This document shows, in pieces, positions 8,041 through 16,114 of a stretch of 64,000 bases of DNA. Each line of letters begins with the position of its first letter. The first letter of the stretch is position 1. The position numbers and the translations under genes were made by a program. Source of the stretch: Solihabitans fulvus (GTDB lineage: Bacteria > Actinomycetota > Actinomycetes > Mycobacteriales > Pseudonocardiaceae); assembly GCF_008386585.1 (NCBI RefSeq), contig NZ_VUOB01000003.1, forward strand, positions 121,303-185,302, read 5' to 3'. Below the pieces are notes generated by a model. That model was not told where the DNA came from. It saw only the letters and a program-made list of their open reading frames with translations, and ran no database searches.

Positions 8041-8898
8041 TCAGGCCTCGTCCAGTCCGCCGGGGAGGACGACGACGCCCAGCACTCCGGGGCCGGTGTG
8101 CGCGCCGATCACGGCGCCCACCTCCGAGATCAGGCAGCCGTCCGCGCCCGGCAGGCGCTCGTTCAACTGCAGCGCCAGCTCGGTGGCGCGCTCCGGCGAG
8201 GCGAGGTGGTGCACGGCGATGCCGACCCGCTCATCGCCGGCCGTCGACGCGGCGAGGTCGACGAGCCTGCCCATCGCGCGGCTGATCGTGCGGACCTTCT
8301 CCAGCGGCACGATCCGGCCGTCGTCCACGTGCAGCAGCGGCTTGACGGCGAGCGCGGTCCCCAGCAGCGCGGCTGCGGCACCGATCCGGCCGCCCCTGCG
8401 CAGGTGATCGAGGGTCTCCAGGCAGAAGAACGTGCGGGTGCGCGCCACCGCCCGCGTCGCCGCGTCCACCACGTCGGCCAGCTCGCCGCCGGCCGCCGCC
8501 ACGACCGCGGCGTTGAGCACGGCGAAGCCGAGTCCCATGCCCGTCGACCGTGAGTCGACCACGCGAACCCGGGCCGGGTCTATCTCCTCGGCCGCCAGCC
8601 TCGCGGCCTCCCAGGTCCCGGACAGCTCGCGGGACAGGTGCACGGCGACGACCGCGTCGGCGCCACCGTCCAGCGCGGCCCGGTAGACCTCGGCCAGTTC
8701 GGCCGGGCTCGGGCGCGAGGTCGTCACCCTGCGATGCTCGCCAAGGGCAGTGGCCAGGGCGTCCGGTCCGAAGTCCACGCCGTCCAGCCGGCCATGGCCG
8801 TCCACGGCCACGTGCAGCGGCACGACCCTGATCGACCGTCGCCGCGCGAACTCCTCCGGCAGGTACGCGGTGGAGTCGGTGACGACGGCGACGGACAC
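8041..8898 (-). CDS. DegV family fatty-acid-binding protein
   Basis: DegV proteins (FakB-like) bind a single fatty acid and, in Firmicutes, present it to a fatty acid kinase; their role in actinobacteria is unsettled. The 285-residue product begins with the family signature VAVVTDSTAYLP, has RVTTSRPSPAELAEVY, a GADAVVAVHLSRELSGTW segment, and VRVVDSRSTGMGLGF, which line the lipid pocket. It is full length. Start is GTG at 8898. It is the last gene of the rsfS-gpgP-octT-degV run, matching Rv2417c in mycobacterial order. A gap of about 90 bp separates it from octT. No FakA kinase is in the window. Confidence 0.92.
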   Translation of the reverse strand: MSVAVVTDSTAYLPEEFARRRSIRVVPLHVAVDGHGRLDGVDFGPDALATALGEHRRVTTSRPSPAELAEVYRAALDGGADAVVAVHLSRELSGTWEAARLAAEEIDPARVRVVDSRSTGMGLGFAVLNAAVVAAAGGELADVVDAATRAVARTRTFFCLETLDHLRRGGRIGAAAALLGTALAVKPLLHVDDGRIVPLEKVRTISRAMGRLVDLAASTAGDERVGIAVHHLASPERATELALQLNERLPGADGCLISEVGAVIGAHTGPGVLGVVVLPGGLDEA

Positions 8899-8990
8899 GA
8901 ACGCCGAGCCTACGGCTCCGCAGCGCCAACTCCGTGAAACGGCACGGTTCAGATCGGGTCAGGGACGTTCGTTGGCTCGGGTCGAGCGGC

Positions 8991-9722
8991 TCAGGTCAGG
9001 TCGGAGACAGACAGGTCGGGCAGGTTCTTGCGGATCAGGTCGACCAGCTCGGTCGCGACCTTCCGGTGCGCGGACCAGCCCCAGTGCATGCCGTCGGGGT
9101 TGCCCTGGCCGGCGCGCAGGTGGGGGCCGACGAGGGTGGGCAGGTCGAGCAGGGGGACGTCCGCCTCGGCGGCCCAGGTCCGCACGGCGCGGACGGCCTC
9201 GGCGTGGCCGGTGTGCACGCCGGCGTAGGCGGGGGCGCGGTGCACCGAGGGCACGATGCCGACCACCGGCAGTCCGGGACGCAGGGCACGCACGGCCCGC
9301 AGGCTCTCGTCCAGGTGGTGGACGGTGAGCCGGGGCGGCAGCGCCACCGGTCGGCCGCCAAGCGCCCTGGCCAGCCAGGGCTGCGCGGCGACGTAGCCGC
9401 GCCGCGCGGCCCGCCGCAGTCCCTCGGGACGCAGGTACCGCAGGCCCTGCCGCAGGTAGGTGGGCAGCGGCGAGGGCAGCGTGTCCATGCTGCCGACGGC
9501 GAGCACCAGCACGTCCGCGTCCGCCAGCTCCGCCCACACCCTCGGGTCGCCGGTCAGCGCCCACCAGGCTTCGCGGGCGGTCCACCCGAAGCCGGCCGCC
9601 AGTTCCGCCCTGCCGCCGAGCTCGGCGGCGGCGAGGTTCGGCCACAGGCGCGGGTCGTTGGCGGGCAGTGGACCGGCCGGGCCGTGGAAGGCGAGCGAGT
9701 CCGCCAGGACGAGCAGGCGCAC
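8991..9722 (-). CDS. octT: Diglucosylglycerate octanoyltransferase-like SGNH hydrolase
   Basis: A 243-residue SGNH/GDSL-type protein: the block I nucleophile is in MRLLVLADSLAFHG and the block V Asp/His in NPDGMHWGWSAH. Sequence features (GPLPANDPRLWPN, MDTLPSPLPTYLRQGLRYLRP, VPSVHRAPAYAG) resemble the mycobacterial OctT family, which esterifies diglucosylglycerate with octanoate early in methylglucose lipopolysaccharide synthesis. The context agrees: it starts one base after the stop of a GpgP-like phosphatase gene, with rsfS upstream and degV downstream, as in Mycobacterium. No signal peptide, so cytosolic. Substrate is inferred from family and order only. Confidence 0.8.
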   Translation of the reverse strand: MRLLVLADSLAFHGPAGPLPANDPRLWPNLAAAELGGRAELAAGFGWTAREAWWALTGDPRVWAELADADVLVLAVGSMDTLPSPLPTYLRQGLRYLRPEGLRRAARRGYVAAQPWLARALGGRPVALPPRLTVHHLDESLRAVRALRPGLPVVGIVPSVHRAPAYAGVHTGHAEAVRAVRTWAAEADVPLLDLPTLVGPHLRAGQGNPDGMHWGWSAHRKVATELVDLIRKNLPDLSVSDLT

Positions 9723-9723
9723 G

Positions 9724-10338
9724 TCAGCCGGTGATGCCGGCGTTGTAGGTGGCCAGCCGCCAGCGCCCGTCGGTGTCGGGACGCCTGGTCAGCACCGTCC
9801 AGTGGCAGTTGCCGATCCCGGCGAGCTGCGGCCACAGCGGCACCGGCAGGTCGAGCAGCCGCGCGGTCAGGGCGGTGATGAGGCCGCCGTGCGCGCAGAG
9901 CACCACGGTGTCGTCCAGCTCGGCGTCGAGGTCCGCGACCACCGCCGCGGCGCGCACGGCCACCTCGACCTTGGTCTCCCCGCCTGGCGGGGCGAACTCG
10001 GGGTCGCGCTGCCAGACGGCCATCCGGCCGGGCCACTCGGCCTCCACCTCGACGCCCGTCAGGCCCTGCCACTTGCCGAGGTTCGTCTCGCGCAGCCGCT
10101 CGTCGATGCGCAGCGGCACGCCGACCGCGCTGGTGAACACGGTCGCGGTGTCCTTGGCGCGACGCAGGTCTGAGGCGACCACCACCTCGGGCGCGAACCC
10201 GGCGAGCACCGGCACCGCGAACCTGGCCTGGTTCCAGCCGGTCTCGGTGAGCGAGGAGTCGAGATGGCCCTGCATCCGACCGCTCGCGTTGTAGTCGGTC
10301 TCGCCGTGCCGCCACAGCACGACCCGCCGCAGTGTCAT
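9724..10338 (-). CDS. gpgP: Histidine phosphatase, glucosyl-3-phosphoglycerate phosphatase type
   Basis: A 204-residue member of the phosphoglycerate-mutase/histidine phosphatase superfamily. The catalytic RHGETDYN motif lies near residue 11 and the second histidine is in VVLCAHGGLITALTARLL. In mycobacteria the gene at this position (Rv2419c) dephosphorylates glucosyl-3-phosphoglycerate to glucosylglycerate for methylglucose lipopolysaccharide. The ATG at 10338 puts the phosphatase fold at the N-terminus; the frame is open 30 codons further up but with low-complexity arginine. One base separates its stop from octT, so the two are surely co-transcribed. General phosphatase activity is certain, the specific substrate inferred. 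Confidence 0.85.
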   Translation of the reverse strand: MTLRRVVLWRHGETDYNASGRMQGHLDSSLTETGWNQARFAVPVLAGFAPEVVVASDLRRAKDTATVFTSAVGVPLRIDERLRETNLGKWQGLTGVEVEAEWPGRMAVWQRDPEFAPPGGETKVEVAVRAAAVVADLDAELDDTVVLCAHGGLITALTARLLDLPVPLWPQLAGIGNCHWTVLTRRPDTDGRWRLATYNAGITG

Positions 10339-10363
10339 CTGCCCACGCCTCCCCGCAGCCGAC

Positions 10364-10792
10364 TCACGCCTGCGTCTCCTCGCCCGGGATCGAGTCGACG
10401 GCGTCAGCGACGGCGGCGACGGTGTCATCGGCCGGCGTCGGGTCGAACTCGATGCGCGGGCAGTCCTTCCAGAGCCGCTCGAGGCCGTAGAAGGTGCGCT
10501 CCTCGACGTGCTGCACGTGCACCACGACGTCGACGAAGTCGAGCAGCACCCAGCGGCCCTCGCGCGCGCCCTCGCGGCGCACCGGCTTCGTGCCGGCCTC
10601 GCGCATCTTCTCCTCGATGAAGTCCACGATCGCGCCGACCTGGCGTTCGTTGGGCGCCGAGGCGATCACGAAGCAGTCGGTGATCACGAGCTGGTCGGAG
10701 ACATCGAGCACGATCACGTCGTGCGCCTTCTTGTCGGCCGCTGCGTGCGCGGCGACCAGCGCCAGCCGTTGTGCCTCGTCGGTGGCTGCCAC
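10364..10792 (-). CDS. rsfS: Ribosomal silencing factor RsfS
   Basis: RsfS (RsfA/Iojap family) binds ribosomal protein L14 and blocks subunit joining during nutrient limitation. The 142-residue product carries the family core KKAHDVIVLDVSDQLVITDCF, FVIASAPNERQVGAI, and the GREG/WVLLDFVDVVVHVQ segment. The C-terminal 25 residues are a variable acidic tail. It heads the rsfS-gpgP-octT run with a 25-bp gap before gpgP. In most actinobacteria rsfS follows nadD directly; here about 4.4 kb of envelope genes separate them. Confidence 0.95.
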   Translation of the reverse strand: MAATDEAQRLALVAAHAAADKKAHDVIVLDVSDQLVITDCFVIASAPNERQVGAIVDFIEEKMREAGTKPVRREGAREGRWVLLDFVDVVVHVQHVEERTFYGLERLWKDCPRIEFDPTPADDTVAAVADAVDSIPGEETQA

Positions 10793-11027
10793 GTCACTCC
10801 TCAGGGTCGAACACCATCACGGTGCGGGCACGAAATGACCCGCACGAATCAATCAGAGTACCGGCGTGGCCAGGGTCGGCCGTGCCAACGCTCCCCGGAC
10901 GGGCCGCCGGGTCCCCGTCGCCGCGCGCGATGCCCACTGCCGCAGGGCCAGTGGCCGTTCGTGCGTTTGCCCACACCTCGCCCACGCGTCGCCCCCACCT
11001 CACTCGCGCGTCGCCCGCGCGTCGCCG

Positions 11028-13103
11028 TCAGCCGACCTCCTGGCGCCGGCCGTCCACGCGCGGCGCGAGGCCGTTGCGGCGGACGGACTGCCAGCGCAGC
11101 TGGGTGCCCTGCAACGCGGTGACCAGCGACTGGACCACCACCAGGTAGGTCAGCTGCCGGTAGGCGAGCTGTTGCAGCGGGAGTGTCCACAATGGCCTGA
11201 GCGACTCCCCGTCCAGGCGCATCGCGTAGCCGGCTCCCGCGGTCTGCGCGGCCAGGAACAGCAGCCAGATCAGCGCGGCGCGAGGCGCGTCGGCGATGGC
11301 CATGCCGTAGATGACGTACACGTCCATCAGCGGCGCCAGCAGCGGCAGCAGCAGTTGGAACAGCAGCAGATAGGTCAGGCCGCGCCGCCCCATGTGCCCT
11401 GCGGGCCCGCGTTCGACCAGCGCGCGCCGGTGCTTCCACATGGCCTGGAAGGTGCCGTACGACCAGCGGTAGCGCTGCCGGTAGAGGCCGCGCAGGGTCG
11501 TCGGGGCCTCGGTCCACGCGCGGGCGGCGGGCTCGTAGGTGACCCGCCATCCTGCGCGGGTGATCGCGATGGTCAGGTCGGTGTCCTCGGCGAGGGTGTC
11601 CGCGCTGACCCCGCCGACGTCGACCAGCGCCTCCCGCCGGAACGCGCCGATCGCGCCGGGCACGGTCGGAATGCACTGGAGGGAGTCGAGGATCTGACGG
11701 TCGAGGTTGGCTCCCGCGCAGTACTCCAGGTGTTGCCAGCGACCGAGCAGCCCTCGGCGGTTGCCGACCTTGGTGTTGCCGGACACCGCGCCGACGCGCG
11801 TGTCGGCGAGGGGCTGCACGAGGTGGCCGATGGTGTCCGGCTCGAAGACGGTGTCGCCGTCGACGAGGACGAGGACGTCGTGTCTTGCGGCGTTGATACC
11901 GGCGTTGAGCGCGGCGGGCTTGCCGGCGTTGTCCTGTCGGATGACCCGCACGCAGGGCAGCCGCTGGGCCTCGACGAGGTCGGCGGTCCGGTCCGTCGAG
12001 CCGTCGTCGACGACGATGACCTCCACCTCGGCGGTGTGCGCGTGCGCGGCCAGCGAGCGGACCGTGGACACGATGTTCGCGGCCTCGTTGTAGGCGGGGA
12101 TGATCACCGACACCGCTGGCGCGAACCGGGGCAGCGGCTGGTGCGCGCGTTCGCGGCGGAGCCGCCGCGCGGTGTGCGCCAGGCCGAGTTGCATCAGCAT
12201 GCGGAGCACGGCCAGCGCGGCGACGGTCGCGATGAGCACGTCGAGCACGAGGATCACGGCGTCGCCGGAGAGCTGGGACGCGCCGAGGACGCGCCCGGTG
12301 ATCTGCGCGGCCACTCCCGCGTCGCGGCCCCCGGGCGGCAGGCCGACGCCCTCGGCGACCGTGTCGAACCGGAAACCCTGTGGCCCCAAGGTTTCCAGCA
12401 GTTGGCGCGTCGCGTCGACGCTGATGCTGCCGGCGTCGTGCAGCCGCACGACCGCGCCGCTGCCCGGCGTCGGTGTGCAGACCGCGACGATCTGCTCCAG
12501 GTCCTCGACGGCCAGATCGGGACCGTCGAGGTCCGGGCTGACGACCAGGTAGCCCGCGCGCCCGAGTTCGGCGACGGGCGTGTCGGCCGGGTCGCCGGAC
12601 GCGCCGAACAGCCGCGCCTGGACGCCTGCGGCGCTGGCGAGCGCGCTCTGGGTGAAGGAGCGGTCCAGGTGTCGCCGCCAGCTCGGCAACGCGGCCGGGT
12701 CGCCCCGCCGAAATCCGCTGATGCCGACCTCGTGGCCCTCCGCGATCATCCGGCGCACCAGCTCGGGGTGTTCGTTCACCCGCGCGCCGAGCACGAAGAA
12801 CGTGGCGTGCGCGTGGTGTCGCGCCAACACGTCGAGGATTCGCGGTGTCCAGACGGGGTCGGGGCCGCCGTAGAAGGCGAGCGCGACGGTGTCCGGCGGC
12901 ATGCTTCGGCCGCGCAGCTGCTCGCCGTCCGAGCGCAACACCGGACCGAGCGACGAGGCCGTGTGCCGCTCCTGCCCGAGTGCCCGCGCCGACGGGCTCG
13001 GGGCGGTCGCGTAGGCGTGAAACGCAAGCACGCCAAGGAGCATGCCCACGCCGAGGAGCATGGTGACCCAGTGCGCGGATGGGATGCGGCGACGGCCCCT
13101 CAC
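11028..13103 (-). CDS. Family 2 glycosyltransferase fused to a degenerate polysaccharide deacetylase domain
   Basis: A 691-residue membrane protein. After an N-terminal transmembrane anchor there is a NodB-type domain (about 70-245) and then a processive GT2 domain (about 290-560) with VVDDGSTDRT, LVDGDT, AEDTDL and QRYRW (QxxRW), followed by several membrane helices. This resembles chitin/hyaluronan-type polymer synthases. The NodB domain has lost its metal site: the usual FDDGPD is FYGGPDP (77-83), and HxxxH is replaced in GHEVGISGFRRGD. The GTG at 13103 gives a 4-bp GTGA overlap with the gene before; ATG at 13130 would add nine residues. Probably makes or exports a cell-surface polysaccharide; product unknown. 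Confidence 0.85.
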   Translation of the reverse strand: MRGRRRIPSAHWVTMLLGVGMLLGVLAFHAYATAPSPSARALGQERHTASSLGPVLRSDGEQLRGRSMPPDTVALAFYGGPDPVWTPRILDVLARHHAHATFFVLGARVNEHPELVRRMIAEGHEVGISGFRRGDPAALPSWRRHLDRSFTQSALASAAGVQARLFGASGDPADTPVAELGRAGYLVVSPDLDGPDLAVEDLEQIVAVCTPTPGSGAVVRLHDAGSISVDATRQLLETLGPQGFRFDTVAEGVGLPPGGRDAGVAAQITGRVLGASQLSGDAVILVLDVLIATVAALAVLRMLMQLGLAHTARRLRRERAHQPLPRFAPAVSVIIPAYNEAANIVSTVRSLAAHAHTAEVEVIVVDDGSTDRTADLVEAQRLPCVRVIRQDNAGKPAALNAGINAARHDVLVLVDGDTVFEPDTIGHLVQPLADTRVGAVSGNTKVGNRRGLLGRWQHLEYCAGANLDRQILDSLQCIPTVPGAIGAFRREALVDVGGVSADTLAEDTDLTIAITRAGWRVTYEPAARAWTEAPTTLRGLYRQRYRWSYGTFQAMWKHRRALVERGPAGHMGRRGLTYLLLFQLLLPLLAPLMDVYVIYGMAIADAPRAALIWLLFLAAQTAGAGYAMRLDGESLRPLWTLPLQQLAYRQLTYLVVVQSLVTALQGTQLRWQSVRRNGLAPRVDGRRQEVG

Positions 13104-13336
13104 GGCGCGGTCTCGACGGTGTCGGGCCACGACGGGGGTGTCCGGTCGACGGGGTCGAGCACGGTGGCCGCGATGACGATCGCCAGACCGGACACGACGC
13201 AGGCGAGCCCGACGCTGGCGGCGCGCACCGCCGTCCGCCGCCTGCCGGCCGGGTCGACGAACACCTGGGTCGGGTCGGGATTGCGCTGCGGCGTCAACAA
13301 ATGCCTGTCCAGTCGTGCTGCTTGTGGGTGCGTCAC
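13100..13336 (-). CDS. Small single-pass membrane protein
   Basis: A 78-residue protein with a basic N-terminus (RLDRHLLTPQRNPDP), one hydrophobic helix (VGLACVVSGLAIVIAATVL) and a short outer tail. GTG at 13336 overlaps the stop of the preceding gene (GTGA), and its own stop overlaps the start of the glycosyltransferase in the same way. Translational coupling on both sides indicates it works with, or is made together with, the glycosyltransferase. No family recognised. Confidence 0.7.
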   Translation of the reverse strand: MTHPQAARLDRHLLTPQRNPDPTQVFVDPAGRRRTAVRAASVGLACVVSGLAIVIAATVLDPVDRTPPSWPDTVETAP

Positions 13337-13818
13337 GCGTGGTCGTCGACGGGGTTCGCGGCGCGGGACCTGCCGAACACCGCCCTGATCACCGCGACGC
13401 CGAGGGCGACGGCGATGGCGAGCGCCAGGTGCGGAAAGCCGTGGATGAACCAGGGGGCCGCGGCTTCGAGGAACTTCTTCTCGCTCCCCCACGCCGTCTG
13501 CCGCCGCCAGGCCGCGTTCGCCGCCGCGAGCACCAGGAACACCGCTGGCGGCGCGGGCACCACGATCCAGAGGCCGACCGGCCGGACCAGCGCGGCGGCC
13601 ACGAACGCCCCGGCCGCCAGCCACGCCCCGAAAACCCAGCCGAGGATCGGGCCGTCCATGGCGATCCCGATGCCGCCGAAGACCGCCGAGACGCCCACCG
13701 CCGCCAGCGTGGGCAGCTGAACCGGCGCGCGCGGATGCACCGGTCCCCCGCCTGACCCCATCACGCGCGCCGCCCCCATTCCCCCCGTCAGTGGCCCCAT
13801 TAGAGAGGGCGAATCCAC
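13333..13818 (-). CDS. Predicted four-helix membrane protein (DUF6542-like)
   Basis: A 161-residue protein with a glycine/proline-rich N-terminus and three or four hydrophobic segments (LPTLAAVGVSAVFGGIGIAM, VFGAWLAAGAFVAAALV, LWIVVPAPPAVFLVLAAA, LALAIAVALGVAVI). The pattern resembles the DUF6542 family from memory; function unknown. It is the first gene of a three-gene operon ending in the polymer glycosyltransferase. Start could be GTG 13818 or ATG 13800; a TATAG -10-like sequence ends only a few bases before GTG 13818, so the ATG or a near-leaderless start is possible. Confidence 0.65.
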   Translation of the reverse strand: MDSPSLMGPLTGGMGAARVMGSGGGPVHPRAPVQLPTLAAVGVSAVFGGIGIAMDGPILGWVFGAWLAAGAFVAAALVRPVGLWIVVPAPPAVFLVLAAANAAWRRQTAWGSEKKFLEAAAPWFIHGFPHLALAIAVALGVAVIRAVFGRSRAANPVDDHA

Positions 13819-13838
13819 CCTATAGATACAGAACGACG

Positions 13839-13852
13839 CACCTGTTCAGGTG
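13839..13852. promoter_or_regulatory. Palindrome in a divergent promoter region
   Basis: CACCTGTTCAGGTG is a perfect dyad (6-bp arms, TT centre) midway between the divergent starts of the DUF6542-like operon and the LCP gene. It could bind a dimeric regulator controlling both envelope transcripts. Also note the lower-GC stretch TATAGATA at 13821-13828. Confidence 0.35.
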
Positions 13853-13932
13853 AGGTCGATCACCGATCGCGCCGGGGACAAGTCGGTCGTTTCGCCGCGA
13901 CTACTTCATTAGAGTGACCATGGGGGTGTGCT

Positions 13933-15183
13933 GTGGGGGATGACAGCGCGGCGGGTGCGGCAGTGCGCTCGCGGCGGCGATGGTGGGCGGTCGGCGGACT
14001 GGTGGTCGCGCGGACGGCGTGGGTGCTGACGTCGGTGGTGTTGATGGTCGCCTCGGGCGTCGCGTGGGCGACCTACCAGGACTTGGACGCCGGCATGCAG
14101 CGGTCGGACGCGATCGCGGCGGACGCGCCGAGGTCGCCAGGCGGCGCCGACGGCGCCGTCAACATCCTGCTGATGGGGCTGACCACGCGGCTCGACCTCA
14201 ACGGCGACCCGCTGCCCGAGGACCTGCTCCGCAGGCTCAACGCAGGCGAGAGCGACCGGGGCGGCTACAACGCCAACACGCTGATGCTGTTGCACGTGCC
14301 CAACAACGGTTCTCCCGCAACGGCTTTCTCCGTTCCGCGCGATGACTACGTCGACTTCGTCGGCGTGCCGGCCGGACCCAAGCAGGGCAAGATCAAGGAG
14401 GCCTACGGGCGGGCCAAGGAGATCGAGGAGGACCGGCTCACCGCCAACGGCCTACGGGACCGGCACGAGTTGGAGCGGCTGGGCCGCGAGGCTGGGCGCA
14501 GGGCGCAGGTGGAGACCGTCCGGGCGTTCCTGAACGTGCCGATCGACCATCTGGTCGAGCTGAGCCTCGTCGGCTTCTACCACCTCGCGGACGCGCTCGG
14601 CGGCGTCGACGTCTGTCTGAACAACGCGACCCGCGACCACTTCTCCGGCGCGAACTTCCCGGCAGGCCGCCAACATCTCGACGCCGCGCAGGCGCTGTCG
14701 TTCGTGCGGCAACGCCACGAACTGGCCAACGGGGACCTGGACCGAACGCGCCGCCAGCAGGCGTTCCTTGCCTCGGTGACGCGCCAGCTCAAGGGCAGGG
14801 GCGTGTTCTCCGACCTCGGCGCGTTGCGCGCGCTGCTCGGCGTGGCGAAGCAGGACGTGGTGCTCGACAGCGGCTGGGACATCCTGGACTTCATCAGGCA
14901 GGCGCCGAACCTCGCGGGCGGCGTCCAGTTCCGCACCCTGCCGATCCTCGACGTCACCACCGTCGACGGTCAGATCGTCAACACTGTGGACCGGGCCGCC
15001 GTCCGCGCGATGGTGTCGGCACCGGCCGTGCGGTCGGCGCCGGGCACGTCGGCAGTGGCCGGACCGCGGCCGGCGCTCACGGCACCGGGCAGCGGCGAGC
15101 GGCAGAGGGTCAGCGAGATCCTGGTCATTGACGAGGGGCCGGGTGGCGGCGAGGCCGCGAACGGGATCCCCTGCGTCGACTGA
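13933..15183 (+). CDS. LytR-CpsA-Psr (LCP) family cell-wall polymer ligase
   Basis: LCP proteins transfer polyprenyl-linked glycopolymers to peptidoglycan (arabinogalactan in mycolata, teichoic-type polymers elsewhere). The 416-residue product has a cytoplasmic arginine-rich start, one membrane anchor (residues about 17-45) and an extracellular LCP domain: NILLMGL, NTLMLLHVPNN, FSVPRDDYVDF, KIKEAYGRAK and DAAQALSFVRQRHELANGDLDRTRRQQ hold the conserved Arg and Asp residues that bind the pyrophosphate lipid. GTG 13933 follows a GGGGG stretch. In actinobacteria an LCP gene commonly lies between nadD and rsfS, but on the same strand; here it is inverted and faces nadD, 21 bp away. Confidence 0.9.
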   Translation: MGDDSAAGAAVRSRRRWWAVGGLVVARTAWVLTSVVLMVASGVAWATYQDLDAGMQRSDAIAADAPRSPGGADGAVNILLMGLTTRLDLNGDPLPEDLLRRLNAGESDRGGYNANTLMLLHVPNNGSPATAFSVPRDDYVDFVGVPAGPKQGKIKEAYGRAKEIEEDRLTANGLRDRHELERLGREAGRRAQVETVRAFLNVPIDHLVELSLVGFYHLADALGGVDVCLNNATRDHFSGANFPAGRQHLDAAQALSFVRQRHELANGDLDRTRRQQAFLASVTRQLKGRGVFSDLGALRALLGVAKQDVVLDSGWDILDFIRQAPNLAGGVQFRTLPILDVTTVDGQIVNTVDRAAVRAMVSAPAVRSAPGTSAVAGPRPALTAPGSGERQRVSEILVIDEGPGGGEAANGIPCVD

Positions 15184-15204
15184 GTCCCCGGCGGGCGGCG
15201 GGCC

Positions 15205-15804
15205 TCAGGCGTCCGGGGCGCGGTAGAGGTCGCGCTTTTCGATGTACTGCACGACGCCGTCGGGGACCAGGTACCAGACCGGCTGGCCGGCCGCGGTGCG
15301 GGAGCGGCAGTCGGTCGAGGAGATGGCCATGGCGGGCACCTCGATGAGGCTCACCGCGCCGCGCGGCAGGTGGTGGTCGTCCAGGTCGTAGCCGGGGCGG
15401 GTAACGCCGATGAAGTGCGCCAGGTGGAACAGGTCCTCGGCCTGGTGCCAGGACACGATCTGCTCCAGCGCGTCGGCGCCGGTGATGAAGAACAGGTCGG
15501 CGTCGGGGTGCGCGTCACGCAGGTCGATGAGCGTGTCGACCGTGTACGTGGGCCCGGTGCGGTCGATGTCGACGCGGCTGACCGAGAACCTGGGGTTCGA
15601 GGCGGTCGCGATGACCGTCATCAGGTAGCGGTCCTCGGCGGCGCTGACGGCCTTGTCGTCCTTCTGCCACGGCTGGCCGGTCGGCACGAAGATCACTTCG
15701 TCCAGGTTGAACCGGGACTGCACCTCGCTGGCCGCGACGAGGTGCCCGTGGTGCACCGGATCGAAGGTGCCACCCATGACGCCAATTCGACGACGATCGG
15801 ACAT
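15205..15804 (-). CDS. nadD: Nicotinate-nucleotide adenylyltransferase
   Basis: NadD joins nicotinate mononucleotide and ATP to form deamido-NAD+. The 199-residue product begins with the nucleotidyltransferase signature [16 protein letters not shown], whose HxGH histidines bind ATP phosphates; the second motif ISSTDCRSR replaces the common ISSTxIR near the C-terminus, and the end [12 protein letters not shown] is typical. Full length. ATG 15804. It converges with the LCP gene. A possible 65-codon frame with a perfect ribosome-binding site lies just upstream. Confidence 0.95.
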   Translation of the reverse strand: MSDRRRIGVMGGTFDPVHHGHLVAASEVQSRFNLDEVIFVPTGQPWQKDDKAVSAAEDRYLMTVIATASNPRFSVSRVDIDRTGPTYTVDTLIDLRDAHPDADLFFITGADALEQIVSWHQAEDLFHLAHFIGVTRPGYDLDDHHLPRGAVSLIEVPAMAISSTDCRSRTAAGQPVWYLVPDGVVQYIEKRDLYRAPDA

Positions 15805-15833
15805 AGCTGGTCAGCCTACGTGCCGCCGTCGGC

Positions 15834-16031
15834 TCAGTGGTCGCGCGGGCGGCGGAAACGCTCCCCGGCTCGCCGCCCGCGCAACACTGGACTCCCTCGA
15901 CGGACGCTGGGGGTGTCACCCGTCGCCAGGAGCGCGAGCCCTCCCCCGCGAGGGCCACGCGGTACTGAGACGCCGCTGGCCCGGCCGCCATGACGCGGAC
16001 CGCGCGAGAAAGTCACCGCACAGCCCATCAA
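15834..16031 (-). CDS. Possible small protein upstream of nadD
   Basis: A 65-codon frame begins at ATG 16031 with an ideal ribosome-binding site (AAGGAG, 5-base spacer) and stops 29 bp before nadD. The product is basic, rich in Gly and Arg, with no domain or membrane segment. The strong translation signal in an otherwise empty 310-bp gap (15805-16114) is the only support. The gap also holds the nadD and deiodinase-homologue upstream regions. It may instead be a leader peptide or chance. Confidence 0.3.
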   Translation of the reverse strand: MMGCAVTFSRGPRHGGRASGVSVPRGPRGGGLALLATGDTPSVRRGSPVLRGRRAGERFRRPRDH

Positions 16032-16114
16032 TTCTCCTTATGGCTCGGCGGTATGTCCCAGCTCGTCCATTTGGCCCTGCTCTGCGGACTCCGCGCCGGG
16101 AAAACTTGAGGGAC

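Noticed and set aside
10793..11027. Small genes between rsfS and the glycosyltransferase
   Set aside because: Short frames built on GCGTCGCC direct repeats without ribosome-binding sites.
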